Assembly: GCF_017942085.1 (NCBI RefSeq)
Contig: NZ_JAGKSP010000003.1
Span: 186,001-250,000 of the forward strand
DNA: 64,000 nucleotides
Direction: 5' to 3'
Origin: Paenibacillus lignilyticus
Lineage (GTDB): Bacteria > Bacillota > Bacilli > Paenibacillales > Paenibacillaceae
The translations under genes were made by a program, and so were the position numbers. This document shows, in pieces, positions 22,907 to 32,041 of the stretch (the stretch's first letter is position 1; each line of letters begins with the position of its first letter). The notes under the pieces were generated by a model that had not been told where the DNA came from, made no database searches, and saw nothing but the letters and a program-made list of their open reading frames with translations.

Positions 22907-22937
22907 AAAAAAACAGCCGATCCCTATTACCGGCTGC
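22907..22937 (-). terminator. Terminator of the membrane-anchored protein gene
   Basis: CAGCCG (22914-22919) and CGGCTG (22931-22936) form the stem; the minus strand runs into TTTTTTTG. Confidence 0.8.
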
Positions 22938-22955
22938 ATACATGTCTGTTTTTTT

Positions 22956-23903
22956 TCAGTTTGTATGCTGGATGAACTGCTGCACAGCCTGCTCGAGCAG
23001 CTTAGTCCGATTGAGTAATCCTTGGAAGCGCCCGTTAATGGAGGTAATGGCGATGTACTCCCCCGGCGATTCCAGGATGGTCTGGAAATTAGCGTTGTCG
23101 AGCTTCAATTTCTTCACATTATTGGACTGCAGCAGGCTCACATGCAGATCATCTCCCAGGAGCTCCTCAAGCATTACGCCATCGATCCAGTGCGCATGCT
23201 CAAAGGTGTTTTGCAGGGATTTGATATCTACCCATTCCGGATTCGATTTAAGTCCCGGCGTCTTTCCGGCTTTCTGAATGAGATGCAGAAACTTACGAAG
23301 AAGCAAGACAAACGGTTCCCCGCTTCCTAACTCCCCTACATTCGAAGAGACGGATTCATCAGCCTCCTTGATAACGGCAGCATAAGCGTCGGCATAGGCA
23401 TCTTCAAGCCAAGGATATTTTTTGGCGAGTGCCCAACGTATGGAGGCAGGTGTCGTCCATCCAGCAAATCGCTGTTGATTCGTTTGATCTGCTTCCACGA
23501 ACACGATTGAACGAATCCCTTTTTGCCGAGCGAAAATGATGGACATGATGAATAGACGCGATGTCAGCCATTTGCGCCCATCCCCCAGGTTGATGATCGT
23601 ATAATCCGAATTGCCTTTCGAGAACAACTGATCGCTCATACTATTCACAGAGCTGGTATAAGTCCCCATATCCTCTGCCAATTGATCACTTAAATCTAAT
23701 TGATTCACAGACCACTTAGGCGTATAGGATTCGGCTTCGAAACGTTCAATCGAGATTCCGGCAAAATCAATCTTTTTCACATTCTTGAACATGCCCTTAA
23801 TCAGATCCGGCATATGCTTACGGAAAATCAACAGAATGACCAATGTCACGATCGGCCACATGATTGCCGAAACCATTGTGGCAATTTCCAGGTTAACGGT
23901 CAT
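22956..23903 (-). CDS. Membrane-anchored protein of unknown function
   Basis: A 315-residue protein with one N-terminal membrane segment (ATMVSAIMWPIVTLVILLIF) and a large cytoplasmic domain. A block of mixed strands and helices (RLFIMSIIFARQKGIRSIVF then WTTPASIRWALAKKYPWLED) and a C-terminal half with SLLQSNNVKKLKL and YIAITSINGRFQGLL suggest an ordered enzyme-like or sensor-like domain. I do not recognise it. AGGTGAACA precedes the ATG. It follows a small membrane protein gene and a deleted enolase-family gene by 18 bases, and a terminator closes the unit. Confidence 0.65.
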   Translation of the reverse strand: MTVNLEIATMVSAIMWPIVTLVILLIFRKHMPDLIKGMFKNVKKIDFAGISIERFEAESYTPKWSVNQLDLSDQLAEDMGTYTSSVNSMSDQLFSKGNSDYTIINLGDGRKWLTSRLFIMSIIFARQKGIRSIVFVEADQTNQQRFAGWTTPASIRWALAKKYPWLEDAYADAYAAVIKEADESVSSNVGELGSGEPFVLLLRKFLHLIQKAGKTPGLKSNPEWVDIKSLQNTFEHAHWIDGVMLEELLGDDLHVSLLQSNNVKKLKLDNANFQTILESPGEYIAITSINGRFQGLLNRTKLLEQAVQQFIQHTN

Positions 23904-23921
23904 TGTTCACCTGCTTTCCTA

Positions 23922-24305
23922 TTATCCAATAGCCACGATCATGCTCGTTACAAGCAGCAGCAACGATACCGGAGCCCAAATTCTTCTTTCCCACTTGCTC
24001 CTGGTAATAAGGTTTAATACGGCTGCAATCATCGAGAAAATCACGACGAACCAAATCCCCGACTCTAGAAATGAATGCCAATTAGCAAGTATTAAGCCTG
24101 ATTTACTCCAAACAATCGCAGCCAGAAACGCGAGAAGGACGATCTGAAATAAAGCGGCGATACGAAGTGCAGGTGGTAATTTCCCAGGGAACTTTCCTCC
24201 CATTGCCATACTGCCCCAAGGCATGCCTGCAGCTAGGGCAAATTGAAAGAGAATGACTCCTCCGATTAAAAGGGCATATATAATTGCTGACACCTCTATG
24301 TACAT
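23922..24305 (-). CDS. Small four-helix membrane protein
   Basis: A 127-residue protein with four hydrophobic helices. The N-terminus (MYIEVSAIIYALLIGGVILF) and AAGMPWGSMAMGGKFPGKLP between helices one and two look like a conserved, uncharacterised family. The ATG at 24305, after GGGGGCTCTT, is preferred over TTG 24317. It starts 14 bases after the stop of the deleted enolase-family gene. No function can be assigned. Confidence 0.7.
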   Translation of the reverse strand: MYIEVSAIIYALLIGGVILFQFALAAGMPWGSMAMGGKFPGKLPPALRIAALFQIVLLAFLAAIVWSKSGLILANWHSFLESGIWFVVIFSMIAAVLNLITRSKWERRIWAPVSLLLLVTSMIVAIG

Positions 24306-24318
24306 AAGAGCCCCCAAT

Positions 24319-24891
24319 CTACAAGACAGCGTATTTCTTTAAAATCTCATCGCGAAATTTCAGCCCATGTCCGGGGCGATCCCAAACGTTAACGAGACCA
24401 TCCTTGATTAGCGGGACATCTTCGAACAAGTCGTCATACCAATTCATGTACTCGATGTAAACACCGTTGGGAATAGCGGCAAAGATCTGAATTTGAAGTT
24501 CCCATGCCAGATGCGGCGTGACTGGGAGCCGATTGGCACTTGCCATATTGGCGATGCGAACTGATTCCGTAATCCCGCCTGCTCTTAGGTTGATCATCCC
24601 TATGTCTCCGGCTTTCCTATCGATCAGCTTGCGAAATCCGTATCGCGAATACTTTTTCCGATATAGCGGGTTCTCGCCGATCAGCAAATCGGCAATGTCT
24701 CGATCCATGCAAGTTCTGATTGTTTCGCCGCCTTGACCCAGGATAGGCAAATAACCCATGCCGGTAATCCCTTCGTCGGTTTCAATTTCAACTATGATTG
24801 CAGTTCTTTTCGCAATGACAAAAGTCGAAACTCGAATGGGGGTATTGAAAGGTACCGATACCAGCTTCGTTGTTACCGCAGTGAGTATCAT
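24319..24891 (-). pseudogene. Enolase-superfamily gene with a large internal deletion
   Basis: The product (about 190 residues) has a normal N-terminal capping domain (VPFNTPIRVSTFVIAKRTAI, GITGMGYLPILG) and a normal barrel end (GGITESVRIANMASANRLPV, PHLAWELQIQIFAAIPNGVY, WDRPGHGLKF), but the KxK lysine and the Asp-Glu-Glu metal ligands between them are missing. The junction is near SRYGFRKLIDRKAGDIGMIN. Family members have about 370 residues, so roughly 170-180 were lost in frame. The remaining protein cannot bind the catalytic metal, so I call it a pseudogene although the frame is open. The best ribosome site supports ATG 24891. Confidence 0.8.
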
Positions 24892-24987
24892 AATCATTGG
24901 TCCTCCCATTTCAGATACTTCAATCTATTCACGAGATGAAGCAAAAAGAAGCTGGGGTTAATCTGCCAATGAACTCAAAAAACAAAC

Positions 24988-25013
24988 ACAGCGGATCCTT
25001 GCGAATCCGCTGT
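24988..25013 (-). terminator. Terminator of the ROK-MFS-phospholipase D unit
   Basis: ACAGCGGAT (24988-24996) and ATCCGCTGT (25005-25013) form the stem; TTTTTT follows ten bases later on the minus strand. Confidence 0.7.
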
Positions 25014-25097
25014 CTTTCTTATCTAATCTTTATGAACGAAACGTTATCGGTTGTCAGCGTGGCTATTTGATGAAATATGCCTCCACTGTCGCAACCG

Positions 25098-26456
25098 TTA
25101 GAGCTGGAACGCGAGACCCTGCCAGTTACTGTCGCCGATCTCATAGCGTAGTCGATTGCTTCTGGCAATTGCACCGAAGAGCTGCAAAGCAGCTCGAGCG
25201 TCCATCCCGGATACATCTTGATCAAGATGTTCAAGAAGTAATTCATCCAGCAGCTCGCGAGTCGCCTTACGGTCCCAGAAAGCCGCATTCATTTCGCAAT
25301 TGCCGAACAGTGAATAATGATGCAGGTTGCAGGAGCCGACAGTGCCCCATTCTCCGTCGACCAGCATTAATTTGGAGTGAACCCAGACCGGGTTGCGTTT
25401 ACCGTCGTCATCTAATCCGGCGATGCCTGCCAATGTGAAATGGTTGAACGCAGCCAGATGAGATAAACGTTCCGGAATCTTGTCGTCTTCCGCCGGAACG
25501 ACGACTACAATTTCCACGCCGCGCAGCAGTGCCTGATGCAAGCAGTCCATAATCTCCGGCACGGCAACAATCTGGTTCTCCATATAGATCGAGCTGCGGG
25601 CAGCTTCTATTGCCGAGCAATATTGATCGAAATTCGAGCGTTCGCCTTCTTCGATCGGATAGTCGACGGCTTGAGGCGCCGCATGTCCGTTTGCATATCG
25701 TCCCCTATGAATCGTCCGCTGGATTTGAACGAGCGCATCTCCTCTTCGGCGAGGCACTTTAGTCGGAAACGGAAGATCATTTGCACTCCCCTCGCCCCAT
25801 CGCCCATCCGGCAAATTCCGCTCGCTCGCTTCGTTCCAGCGCTGCACAAAGTTATGATGGATGTCCACCGCCGAAGGTCCGGCAAGCTCGATATACACAT
25901 CATGGTTTTGGCCTGCAACGCCACAATGGCCCGGTGCGACTACAGAGTTGGGATTTAGATTGATCCCTCCGAGAAACGCGGTCTCTGTCTCGGTGCCGGC
26001 ATCCATGAGCCAACTCTTCTGATGCTGACAAAACCCCGGTTCAGCCTGATCCCAACGGATGAGAACGCGCGAATCCGCTTCCTTTAATCGCTCAACTTGC
26101 TCGGATGCTCCCCAGAAAGCATTTGTCTTCAAATGTTCCGTTCGGGAATCGGGTCGCCAGAAGAGGATACGCACATCGATTCCGCGCGCAGCCGCCCGAT
26201 TAAGGACGTCAAGAGGGGTGCCCCTTCCATCCGGCATCCGGCATGACGCCCACATGAACGTTACGGTTGCCCAAACGCTGTGTTTCGCGTGCTCAATAGC
26301 CTCGCAAATCCGACGGAATGAAGGTTCTCCGTCAATGAGCGGGTGAAGAACATTTCCGGGTCTGACGGGATAAGTTGCCCGCGTTGCATAAGGAATGGAT
26401 AAATTGCCAATGTTCGCATCATCGATCAAGAGAAGCGCCCCCTCTGTTACACGCAT
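25098..26456 (-). CDS. Phospholipase D superfamily protein
   Basis: A 452-residue protein with two complete HKD motifs: HQKSWLMD (H145, K147, D152) with GGINLN after it, and HSKLMLVD (H360, K362, D367) with GSCNLH after it. The two halves form one active site that cleaves or transfers phosphodiesters. It lacks the N-terminal membrane helices of classical cardiolipin synthases and has no signal peptide, so it acts in the cytoplasm or at the membrane face; its substrate is unclear. It follows an MFS gene by 24 bases in a probable ROK-MFS-PLD transcription unit. Confidence 0.87.
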   Translation of the reverse strand: MRVTEGALLLIDDANIGNLSIPYATRATYPVRPGNVLHPLIDGEPSFRRICEAIEHAKHSVWATVTFMWASCRMPDGRGTPLDVLNRAAARGIDVRILFWRPDSRTEHLKTNAFWGASEQVERLKEADSRVLIRWDQAEPGFCQHQKSWLMDAGTETETAFLGGINLNPNSVVAPGHCGVAGQNHDVYIELAGPSAVDIHHNFVQRWNEASERNLPDGRWGEGSANDLPFPTKVPRRRGDALVQIQRTIHRGRYANGHAAPQAVDYPIEEGERSNFDQYCSAIEAARSSIYMENQIVAVPEIMDCLHQALLRGVEIVVVVPAEDDKIPERLSHLAAFNHFTLAGIAGLDDDGKRNPVWVHSKLMLVDGEWGTVGSCNLHHYSLFGNCEMNAAFWDRKATRELLDELLLEHLDQDVSGMDARAALQLFGAIARSNRLRYEIGDSNWQGLAFQL

Positions 26457-26480
26457 ACTGCTCTTATAACACTACTTAGT

Positions 26481-27689
26481 TTAATTGGAATTAAGCCTCA
26501 GCAGCTTATTTACTCGTTCGGCACTTATCATCATGACAGCTAGGAAAGCCAGTACGATATAAGGTAGTACGACGATGCTCGTTTGAGTAGCGATGAAGCC
26601 AAATAGCGGCGGAAGAAGCGTAGTCCCCGTATACGCGACGGCCATCTGATGCCCAATCAGCTTAGCGGAATGCTCGCGTCCAAACCGCGCAGGCGTTTCG
26701 TGCAATAATCCGGGATAGATAGGAGCAAGACCAAGTCCTATCAGAATAAGTCCGATCAAGTAAAGCGGAGACACCGGGAGCAGCAGCATGACTCCACCGG
26801 TAAGAGCCAGGATCTGACCGCATCGGATTAATGCCTTATTGCTGACCTTCAATGTAATAAAACCGGTAATCAGCCTGCCTAACGTGATGCCGCCATAGTA
26901 CAGAGAGACCCAACCCGCAGCGGTCTCGGCTGTCATCTCCCTAGCCCCTACCAAATAGCTGGCTCCCCACAACCCTACCGTAGCCTCAACGCCACAATAA
27001 AACAAGAAAGCAACAAGTGTCTGTTTAACACCTTTCATTTGCAGCAAATTTGCCTTGGAACTTGTCGCTTCTCCTTGAGCCGCCGCGCTGTCCTGATCCT
27101 CTTGGATCTTATGTGTCCGAGGATCAGCCGCTCTAATCGCAGCGACGCGCTTCCAAAGGGAGAGCGTAGCGAACAATACGATCGCGAGAGAGAACTGTAT
27201 GACAGACACTGCTGTATAACCATCTCTCCAGGAGTCGTGTTCAGCAATATAATAGGACATTAAAACAGGTCCGATAGTGGCGCCTACACCCCAGAAACAG
27301 TGCAGCCAGCTCATATGATGAGCCTTATAATTCTCGGCTACATAATGATTGAGAGCCGCATCAATGGCACCGGCGCCAAGACCAAGCGGAATGGCTAGTA
27401 TAATCAGCCAAATCACCGAAGGCGCCATTGCAAAACCAAGCAGTGCCCCAGCCGTGAGGCAGCAGCTGATCAGCGTGATTTTCCCTGTCCCGATTCGCTG
27501 AACCAAACTTCCGCTGAACAGACTGGATATGATGGTTCCTCCGGCGATAACCATGGACAAAATCCCTGCGAAGCCGAATGATGCCCCCATATCTGGCCCC
27601 ATCACTGGCCATGCGGATCCTAGCAGTGAATCCGGAATGCCGAGGCTAATAAAAGCTAAATAGATAATGAGTATAAAAATGGACGCCAT
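26481..27689 (-). CDS. Major facilitator superfamily transporter
   Basis: A 402-residue, twelve-helix MFS protein. IYLAFISLGIPDSLLGSAWP at the N-terminus, GLGAGAIDAALNHYV in helix 4 and WLHCFWGVGATIGP in helix 5 resemble the sugar-proton symporter branch that includes FucP-like and YfkF-type proteins. A charged central loop (HKIQEDQDSAAAQGEA) separates the halves. It begins 13 bases after a ROK-type repressor gene, which supports a sugar or glycoside substrate. Confidence 0.87.
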   Translation of the reverse strand: MASIFILIIYLAFISLGIPDSLLGSAWPVMGPDMGASFGFAGILSMVIAGGTIISSLFSGSLVQRIGTGKITLISCCLTAGALLGFAMAPSVIWLIILAIPLGLGAGAIDAALNHYVAENYKAHHMSWLHCFWGVGATIGPVLMSYYIAEHDSWRDGYTAVSVIQFSLAIVLFATLSLWKRVAAIRAADPRTHKIQEDQDSAAAQGEATSSKANLLQMKGVKQTLVAFLFYCGVEATVGLWGASYLVGAREMTAETAAGWVSLYYGGITLGRLITGFITLKVSNKALIRCGQILALTGGVMLLLPVSPLYLIGLILIGLGLAPIYPGLLHETPARFGREHSAKLIGHQMAVAYTGTTLLPPLFGFIATQTSIVVLPYIVLAFLAVMMISAERVNKLLRLNSN

Positions 27690-27702
27690 ATGTCACCTCT
27701 TT

Positions 27703-28731
27703 CTAACAACAGTCCGTAATCATCACATTAAGCGCCAATTGCTGCAAACCGGCTAGATAATCCTGATTGCGATCGCTTATTACGAGTGTCGGCAAATGTT
27801 TGTGCGGGATATAGGACGAGCTTCGGACTGCTACTTTTGCCAAAAACGCTTCGTCTACCTCATCATTGCAGAACACTACGGCCCGTGGGTTCAGAATGGC
27901 TGCGAAAGTAGCAATCAACCGTGCGATGGCGTCAATTTGTTTGTCTTCAACCAAGACGATCCCACCGTTATTCTCTTCGAGTTTCAGCGCCTGCACGAAG
28001 GATTGGTGATCATATTGGGGTACGAAAGAAATTTCCCCTGAGAAGAATGTGCTGCCTCTTACAACATCTCCATTGATCATAATGCCTGAGCCCGGTCCGT
28101 ATTGACCGAAATACAGGTAAACCAGCGATTCGTTCTCGATCTCGAAGTTCGACGCATAGCCGAGCACCGATGCATTCATATCGTTCTCGACGACGACCGG
28201 GATTTGGAAGCGGGATTCGAATTCTTCCTTGAGATCATAGTCAAGAAATTGCTGATAAGGCGGGATGAAGATGATTTTCCCAAGATTGTCTACGGCACCG
28301 GGCACTCCGATAGCGATGGAGCGAAGCTTAGGATATTTCTCGATCAACGTCTCGATCAAGTCCCCCAGCCGCAACGCATCTTGCTGCAATACGCTTGGCA
28401 GTATTCCTTGCTCCTTGATCTCTCCGATACAATTGAATATCGAATAATTCGTCTCATTCTTCTCGATAAAGATAGCGAGCCCCAGCATATATTCCGGATC
28501 GTAGGTATAGCGTTTTGCCGGCCTGCCTCCGCCGGATTCATCATTACCTGTGAAGAGGACCTCTCCGTCACTCTCCATCTGGGCCAGAAACTTGCTAATG
28601 GTCGGAAAGCTAATCCCTAATCGCTGACTGAGCTCCGCTTTCGTCGCGCTCCCCATCATGATAAGTCCGGCTCGGATGCGATAAATCAAAGGTTCTCTTA
28701 TTTTGTTTGGTGACTTAAACATTTTCGTCAT
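27703..28731 (-). CDS. ROK family transcriptional regulator
   Basis: A 342-residue protein with an N-terminal winged helix (ATKAELSQRLGISFPTISKF, GRPAKRY) and a ROK sugar-binding domain (IAIGVPGAVDN, VVVENDMNASVLGY, YLYFGQYGPGSGIMINGDVV). The usual ROK zinc-site cysteines are not seen, so the C-terminal part is divergent. Such proteins repress sugar-uptake genes and respond to the sugar. It is the first gene of a run with an MFS transporter and a phospholipase D-like protein. The start is ATG 28731 or 28722. Confidence 0.85.
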   Translation of the reverse strand: MTKMFKSPNKIREPLIYRIRAGLIMMGSATKAELSQRLGISFPTISKFLAQMESDGEVLFTGNDESGGGRPAKRYTYDPEYMLGLAIFIEKNETNYSIFNCIGEIKEQGILPSVLQQDALRLGDLIETLIEKYPKLRSIAIGVPGAVDNLGKIIFIPPYQQFLDYDLKEEFESRFQIPVVVENDMNASVLGYASNFEIENESLVYLYFGQYGPGSGIMINGDVVRGSTFFSGEISFVPQYDHQSFVQALKLEENNGGIVLVEDKQIDAIARLIATFAAILNPRAVVFCNDEVDEAFLAKVAVRSSSYIPHKHLPTLVISDRNQDYLAGLQQLALNVMITDCC

Positions 28732-28839
28732 GGCAGATCAAGCCTCTCGTTTATAAAGTTAACCGACACTTATTAAATCATTTTAATATGTATAGGTCAT
28801 CTTATCAGAAGTTAGATGTCGGGGCAATACGATCAGACA

Positions 28840-28883
28840 AAAAGGACCAAGCACTTGTCACCGCTAAGTGACAGTGCTTGATC
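28840..28883 (-). terminator. Terminator of the second SDR gene
   Basis: CAAGCACTTGTCAC and GTGACAGTGCTTG form a long stem with one bulged base (28848-28880); the minus strand continues GTCCTTTTTG. Confidence 0.75.
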
Positions 28884-28929
28884 CCAAGCCCAAGACCATG
28901 ACAATGATCTCTTCAGACTACTCATCTGC

Positions 28930-29667
28930 TTACAAAGCTGTCGGACGCACCATAATTTCGCTGATCAAGGTGTCGTCGGGTTCGTTAATGGCAAACGCGA
29001 TTGCTCTGGCAATGCTGGTTGGAGAGATTCCCATTTCGCTTATTTGATTCGCTATCATCTGCACTTCCGGACTGGTAATCGTGTCAAATAATTCGGTCTT
29101 GGTCAGACCCGGAGCGATGACGGTCGACCGAATTCGCGAAGACGCTGACTCTTCCAGTCTCAAGCCTTCCGAAATGGCTCTGACGGCAAACTTTGTTGCC
29201 GCATATACGGCCGATGTCGGGGACACCTGGTAACCGGAAGTGGAAGATAAGCTGATGATATGTCCGGCCTGCTGCTCACGCATTATAGGTAAAACAGCTG
29301 CAATGCCGTACAGTACCCCTTTGATGTTCACATCGATCATTTGATCCCATTCAGCTACTCTTAGCTCACTGAGCCTGGAACTTGGCATCACGCCCGCGTT
29401 GTTCACCCATACATCAATTCGGCCGTAATGACTTAAAGTAAAGGCGACTAGATTCTCCATATCTTCGGAAGACACAACGTCTGCTCGAAAAGAAACAGCT
29501 TCGCCGCCGCTTTGTTTAATGTCATTAACAATAGCGAAGAGACGATCTTCCCGCCTGGCCGCCAATACGACCTTCGCGCCTTTTTGGGCCAATAATTTCG
29601 CTGCAGCCTCTCCTATTCCGCTTGAAGCTCCCGTTATGACGACGACTTTATTTTGTATATTTTCCAT
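28930..29667 (-). CDS. Short-chain dehydrogenase/reductase
   Basis: A 245-residue classical SDR: cofactor motif TGASSGIG (residues 13-20), basic AARRED after the second strand (NADP(H) preference), NNAG, serine in SLSSTSGY and the intact YAATK catalytic pair. It is close to the widespread YdfG/clavulanate-dehydrogenase-like oxidoreductases whose substrates are often unknown. It diverges from a TetR-type gene, and the 165-base gap between them holds inverted repeats, so TetR control is likely. Confidence 0.9.
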   Translation of the reverse strand: MENIQNKVVVITGASSGIGEAAAKLLAQKGAKVVLAARREDRLFAIVNDIKQSGGEAVSFRADVVSSEDMENLVAFTLSHYGRIDVWVNNAGVMPSSRLSELRVAEWDQMIDVNIKGVLYGIAAVLPIMREQQAGHIISLSSTSGYQVSPTSAVYAATKFAVRAISEGLRLEESASSRIRSTVIAPGLTKTELFDTITSPEVQMIANQISEMGISPTSIARAIAFAINEPDDTLISEIMVRPTAL

Positions 29668-29705
29668 TGGTCTTTGCTCCTTTAGAATGTTCGATAATGA
29701 ACATG

Positions 29706-29797
29706 TGTTGAATATTTAACGGCCGTTGATTACTATTATAGACAGTACCCCCGTTTACTCAATGGTTGATTGATGCGCATTTGTTTCATATTCAACA
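29706..29797. promoter_or_regulatory. Inverted repeats between divergent SDR and tetR
   Basis: TGTTGAATAT (29706-29715) and ATATTCAACA (29788-29797) are exact reverse complements. GTTGATT occurs three more times in the same gap. These are candidate operators for the adjacent TetR-type regulator. Confidence 0.45.
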
Positions 29798-29832
29798 GCA
29801 CTTACGCCATTGTTGATTAACTCGAGGAGGCA

Positions 29833-30420
29833 ATGATTGAAATGAACAATTCAGTGAAAACAGATCGCCGGATTCTCCGATCCAAGCAATCGATAACCAA
29901 GGCGTTTCTGGAGCTTTTTGCGGAGAAGGACTTCGAACTAATCACCATTAATGAGATCGCGGAGCGGGCCAACGTTAACCGCGGTACAGTCTATCTGCAT
30001 TACAGCGACAAATATGACCTATTGGACCACTGCATCGATGATCATATGAACGAATTGATTTCATTGTGTAAGAATCGGGAGACCGGTGTGTCCAGCCAAG
30101 GAATGGTACAAGAACCTAAACCCGTTTTTGATTATTTACGAGACCACTTCCCATTCTTCGAGGCTATGTTCTCCAATCGGCGGGTCTTCCTCTTCCGCGA
30201 CCGTTTGCTTCGCTTTATCACAGTCAATTTGATGGATAAAATGGAACATCCGGACCATTTGCCCGCAATCGATAAAGAGTTGAAGGCGCAATTCCTGGCC
30301 TCTGCTTTCATTGGCGTCGTGGAGTGGTGGATCCGTCAGCAAATGCCGCATACCACGCAATTTATGGCGGATCAGGTCAAACACTTATTTGAGAAGAATT
30401 ACGACGTTTATGCCGAATAA
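29833..30420 (+). CDS. TetR/AcrR family regulator
   Basis: A 195-residue regulator. The DNA-binding part is SKQSITKAFLELFAEKDFEL followed by ITINEIAERANVNRGTVYLH; the C-terminal domain (FLASAFIGVVEWWIRQQM) is of the type seen in DhaS/YfiR-like regulators. GAGGAGGCA precedes the start. It diverges from an SDR gene and probably regulates it, a frequent pairing. A hairpin overlapping the stop codon ends the gene. Confidence 0.88.
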   Translation: MIEMNNSVKTDRRILRSKQSITKAFLELFAEKDFELITINEIAERANVNRGTVYLHYSDKYDLLDHCIDDHMNELISLCKNRETGVSSQGMVQEPKPVFDYLRDHFPFFEAMFSNRRVFLFRDRLLRFITVNLMDKMEHPDHLPAIDKELKAQFLASAFIGVVEWWIRQQMPHTTQFMADQVKHLFEKNYDVYAE

Positions 30421-30454
30421 AAGCCCAGGGCTGCCTTAGCCTTGGGCTTATTTC
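30420..30454 (+). terminator. Terminator of the tetR gene
   Basis: AAGCCCAGGGC (30421-30431) and GCCTTGGGCTT (30439-30449) form a stem with one wobble pair, followed by ATTTCTT. Confidence 0.7.
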
Positions 30455-30478
30455 TTATACGCGCGTTGTCATTCAATG

Positions 30479-30509
30479 GGAATAGCATTTCATACCCGGG
30501 CTCATAATA
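30479..30509 (+). promoter_or_regulatory. Sigma-G/F-type promoter of the ger operon
   Basis: GGAATA (30479-30484), an 18-base spacer and CATAATA (30503-30509) match the forespore sigma-G/F pattern (gnATA/CATnnTA). Germinant receptors are known sigma-G genes. The expected transcription start near 30516 is so close to the first possible start codon (30519) that translation probably begins further in. Confidence 0.6.
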
Positions 30510-30518
30510 AGGGGAGAA

Positions 30519-32015
30519 TTGGGTGGAAAGGTGCGATGCTGTATCCCGGAGAGTGTACATCAATTTCTGAAAAACACCATCGCATCGGATGATTTTATGC
30601 AGTCTGTGCATGAGATCCGCGATAAACAAATTCATTTCACTTATTTGCAATCCATTGTCGACCAAGAACTCATTCACCATGAAATTTTGCACAGAATTCA
30701 AGTCTCGGAAGCTTCATTTCACGATCTTCAAACACTTCAAACGATAATTCCCTTCGTGAATATCAAGATCTCTTCGAACGTGGACGAGATTACCCAACAT
30801 TTGATTAAAGGGTATATTTTCGTCCAACTGGAATCTGACCTTAATCAAGGTCTACTAATCCAAATCCCGGATCAAAAACGAGGGTATCGGGGCAATAACG
30901 AGGCGGATAACGAATACAGCGTCATCGGTCCGAAGGTCGGCTTTGTTGAAGATATCGATACGAACCTAAATTTACTGCGTAAAGAGCTTCTTACGGAGCA
31001 CTTACGTTTCGAGGAGAAAATACTGGGCACGATCTCCCAATCCAGAGTAATGATTGTGTATGTGGAAGGAATCTGCAATCCTCAGCATTTAGATACAGTA
31101 AGACAACGAATAAGCGGTCTTGATGTTGACGTATTATTCGATAGTTCTATTCTGGACCAAATCATATCGGATAACCCCAACTCGCCATTCCCATTATTTA
31201 TGTCTTCGGAACGCGTCGACAGGGCCAAATTCAATCTCCTTAATGGTCAAGTGGCTATCTTAACCAGCGGGTCTCCGTATGTCATATCCGGACCGGTTAC
31301 CGTGTTTGATTTCTTCGCTTCACCGGAAGATTACTATCTGCCGTGGCTGCTGGCATCATTCTTTCGGTGCTTAAGGTATTTGGGAGTTGCGTTCTCAATC
31401 CTTGCCTCTCCCCTCTATGTTGCCATGTTAACCTTCCATTATTCCGTCATTCCGCAATCCCTGCTGGGTCCGATTATCGAATCCAGAACGAACGTCCCGT
31501 TTGCGCCGATTATTGAAGTGCTGCTCTTAGAGTTTACGGTCGATATGTTACGTGAAGCCGGGGTTAGACTGCCTACCAAAGTCGGACAAACACTGGGCAT
31601 CGTTGGCGGTATTGTCCTTGGTACTGCAGCCGTGCAAGCCGCATTGACCAGCAACATCCTGATCATTATCGTTTCTCTCTCCGCCCTCCCTTCATTTGCA
31701 ACTCCAATCTTCAAAATGGCGAACACGATCCGCTTCCTGCGGTTTCCGTTCATGTTCTTGGCAGCGGCTTGGGGAGGCTTAGGTATAGCGATTGGATTGG
31801 TTCTTCTGCTGGGGCATCTGCTGAGGCTCAAATCATTGGGTATTCCCTATCTAACTCCCGCATTCCCATTCCGATATCGAGAATACGCGGATAGTTTCAT
31901 TCGATCCTCATTAAGCTTAACGAAATTCCGGCCAAGCTATTTGCGTCCTCTGCAGCGCCAAAGATATAAGGTCAGTAATCCCAAGCCTAAACACAGTGAC
32001 TACAATAACGAATAA
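30519..32015 (+). CDS. Germinant receptor A subunit (GerA family)
   Basis: About 495 residues. The N-terminal soluble domain (1-265) includes VMIVYVEGICNPQHLDTVRQ and is followed by the family block FPLFMSSERVDRAKFNLLNG with VAILTSGSPYVISGPVTVFD. Then come the membrane helices, with SPLYVAMLTFHYSVIPQSLL and APIIEVLLLEFTVDMLREAG, the latter signature very typical of GerAA. It sits in the spore inner membrane and senses germinants with its B and C partners. The first start (TTG 30519) is nearly at the predicted transcription start, so GTG 30531 or an even later start is more likely. Confidence 0.93.
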   Translation: MGGKVRCCIPESVHQFLKNTIASDDFMQSVHEIRDKQIHFTYLQSIVDQELIHHEILHRIQVSEASFHDLQTLQTIIPFVNIKISSNVDEITQHLIKGYIFVQLESDLNQGLLIQIPDQKRGYRGNNEADNEYSVIGPKVGFVEDIDTNLNLLRKELLTEHLRFEEKILGTISQSRVMIVYVEGICNPQHLDTVRQRISGLDVDVLFDSSILDQIISDNPNSPFPLFMSSERVDRAKFNLLNGQVAILTSGSPYVISGPVTVFDFFASPEDYYLPWLLASFFRCLRYLGVAFSILASPLYVAMLTFHYSVIPQSLLGPIIESRTNVPFAPIIEVLLLEFTVDMLREAGVRLPTKVGQTLGIVGGIVLGTAAVQAALTSNILIIIVSLSALPSFATPIFKMANTIRFLRFPFMFLAAAWGGLGIAIGLVLLLGHLLRLKSLGIPYLTPAFPFRYREYADSFIRSSLSLTKFRPSYLRPLQRQRYKVSNPKPKHSDYNNE

Positions 32016-32041
32016 CTATCGAAGTAAGGGAACTTGCGTCT

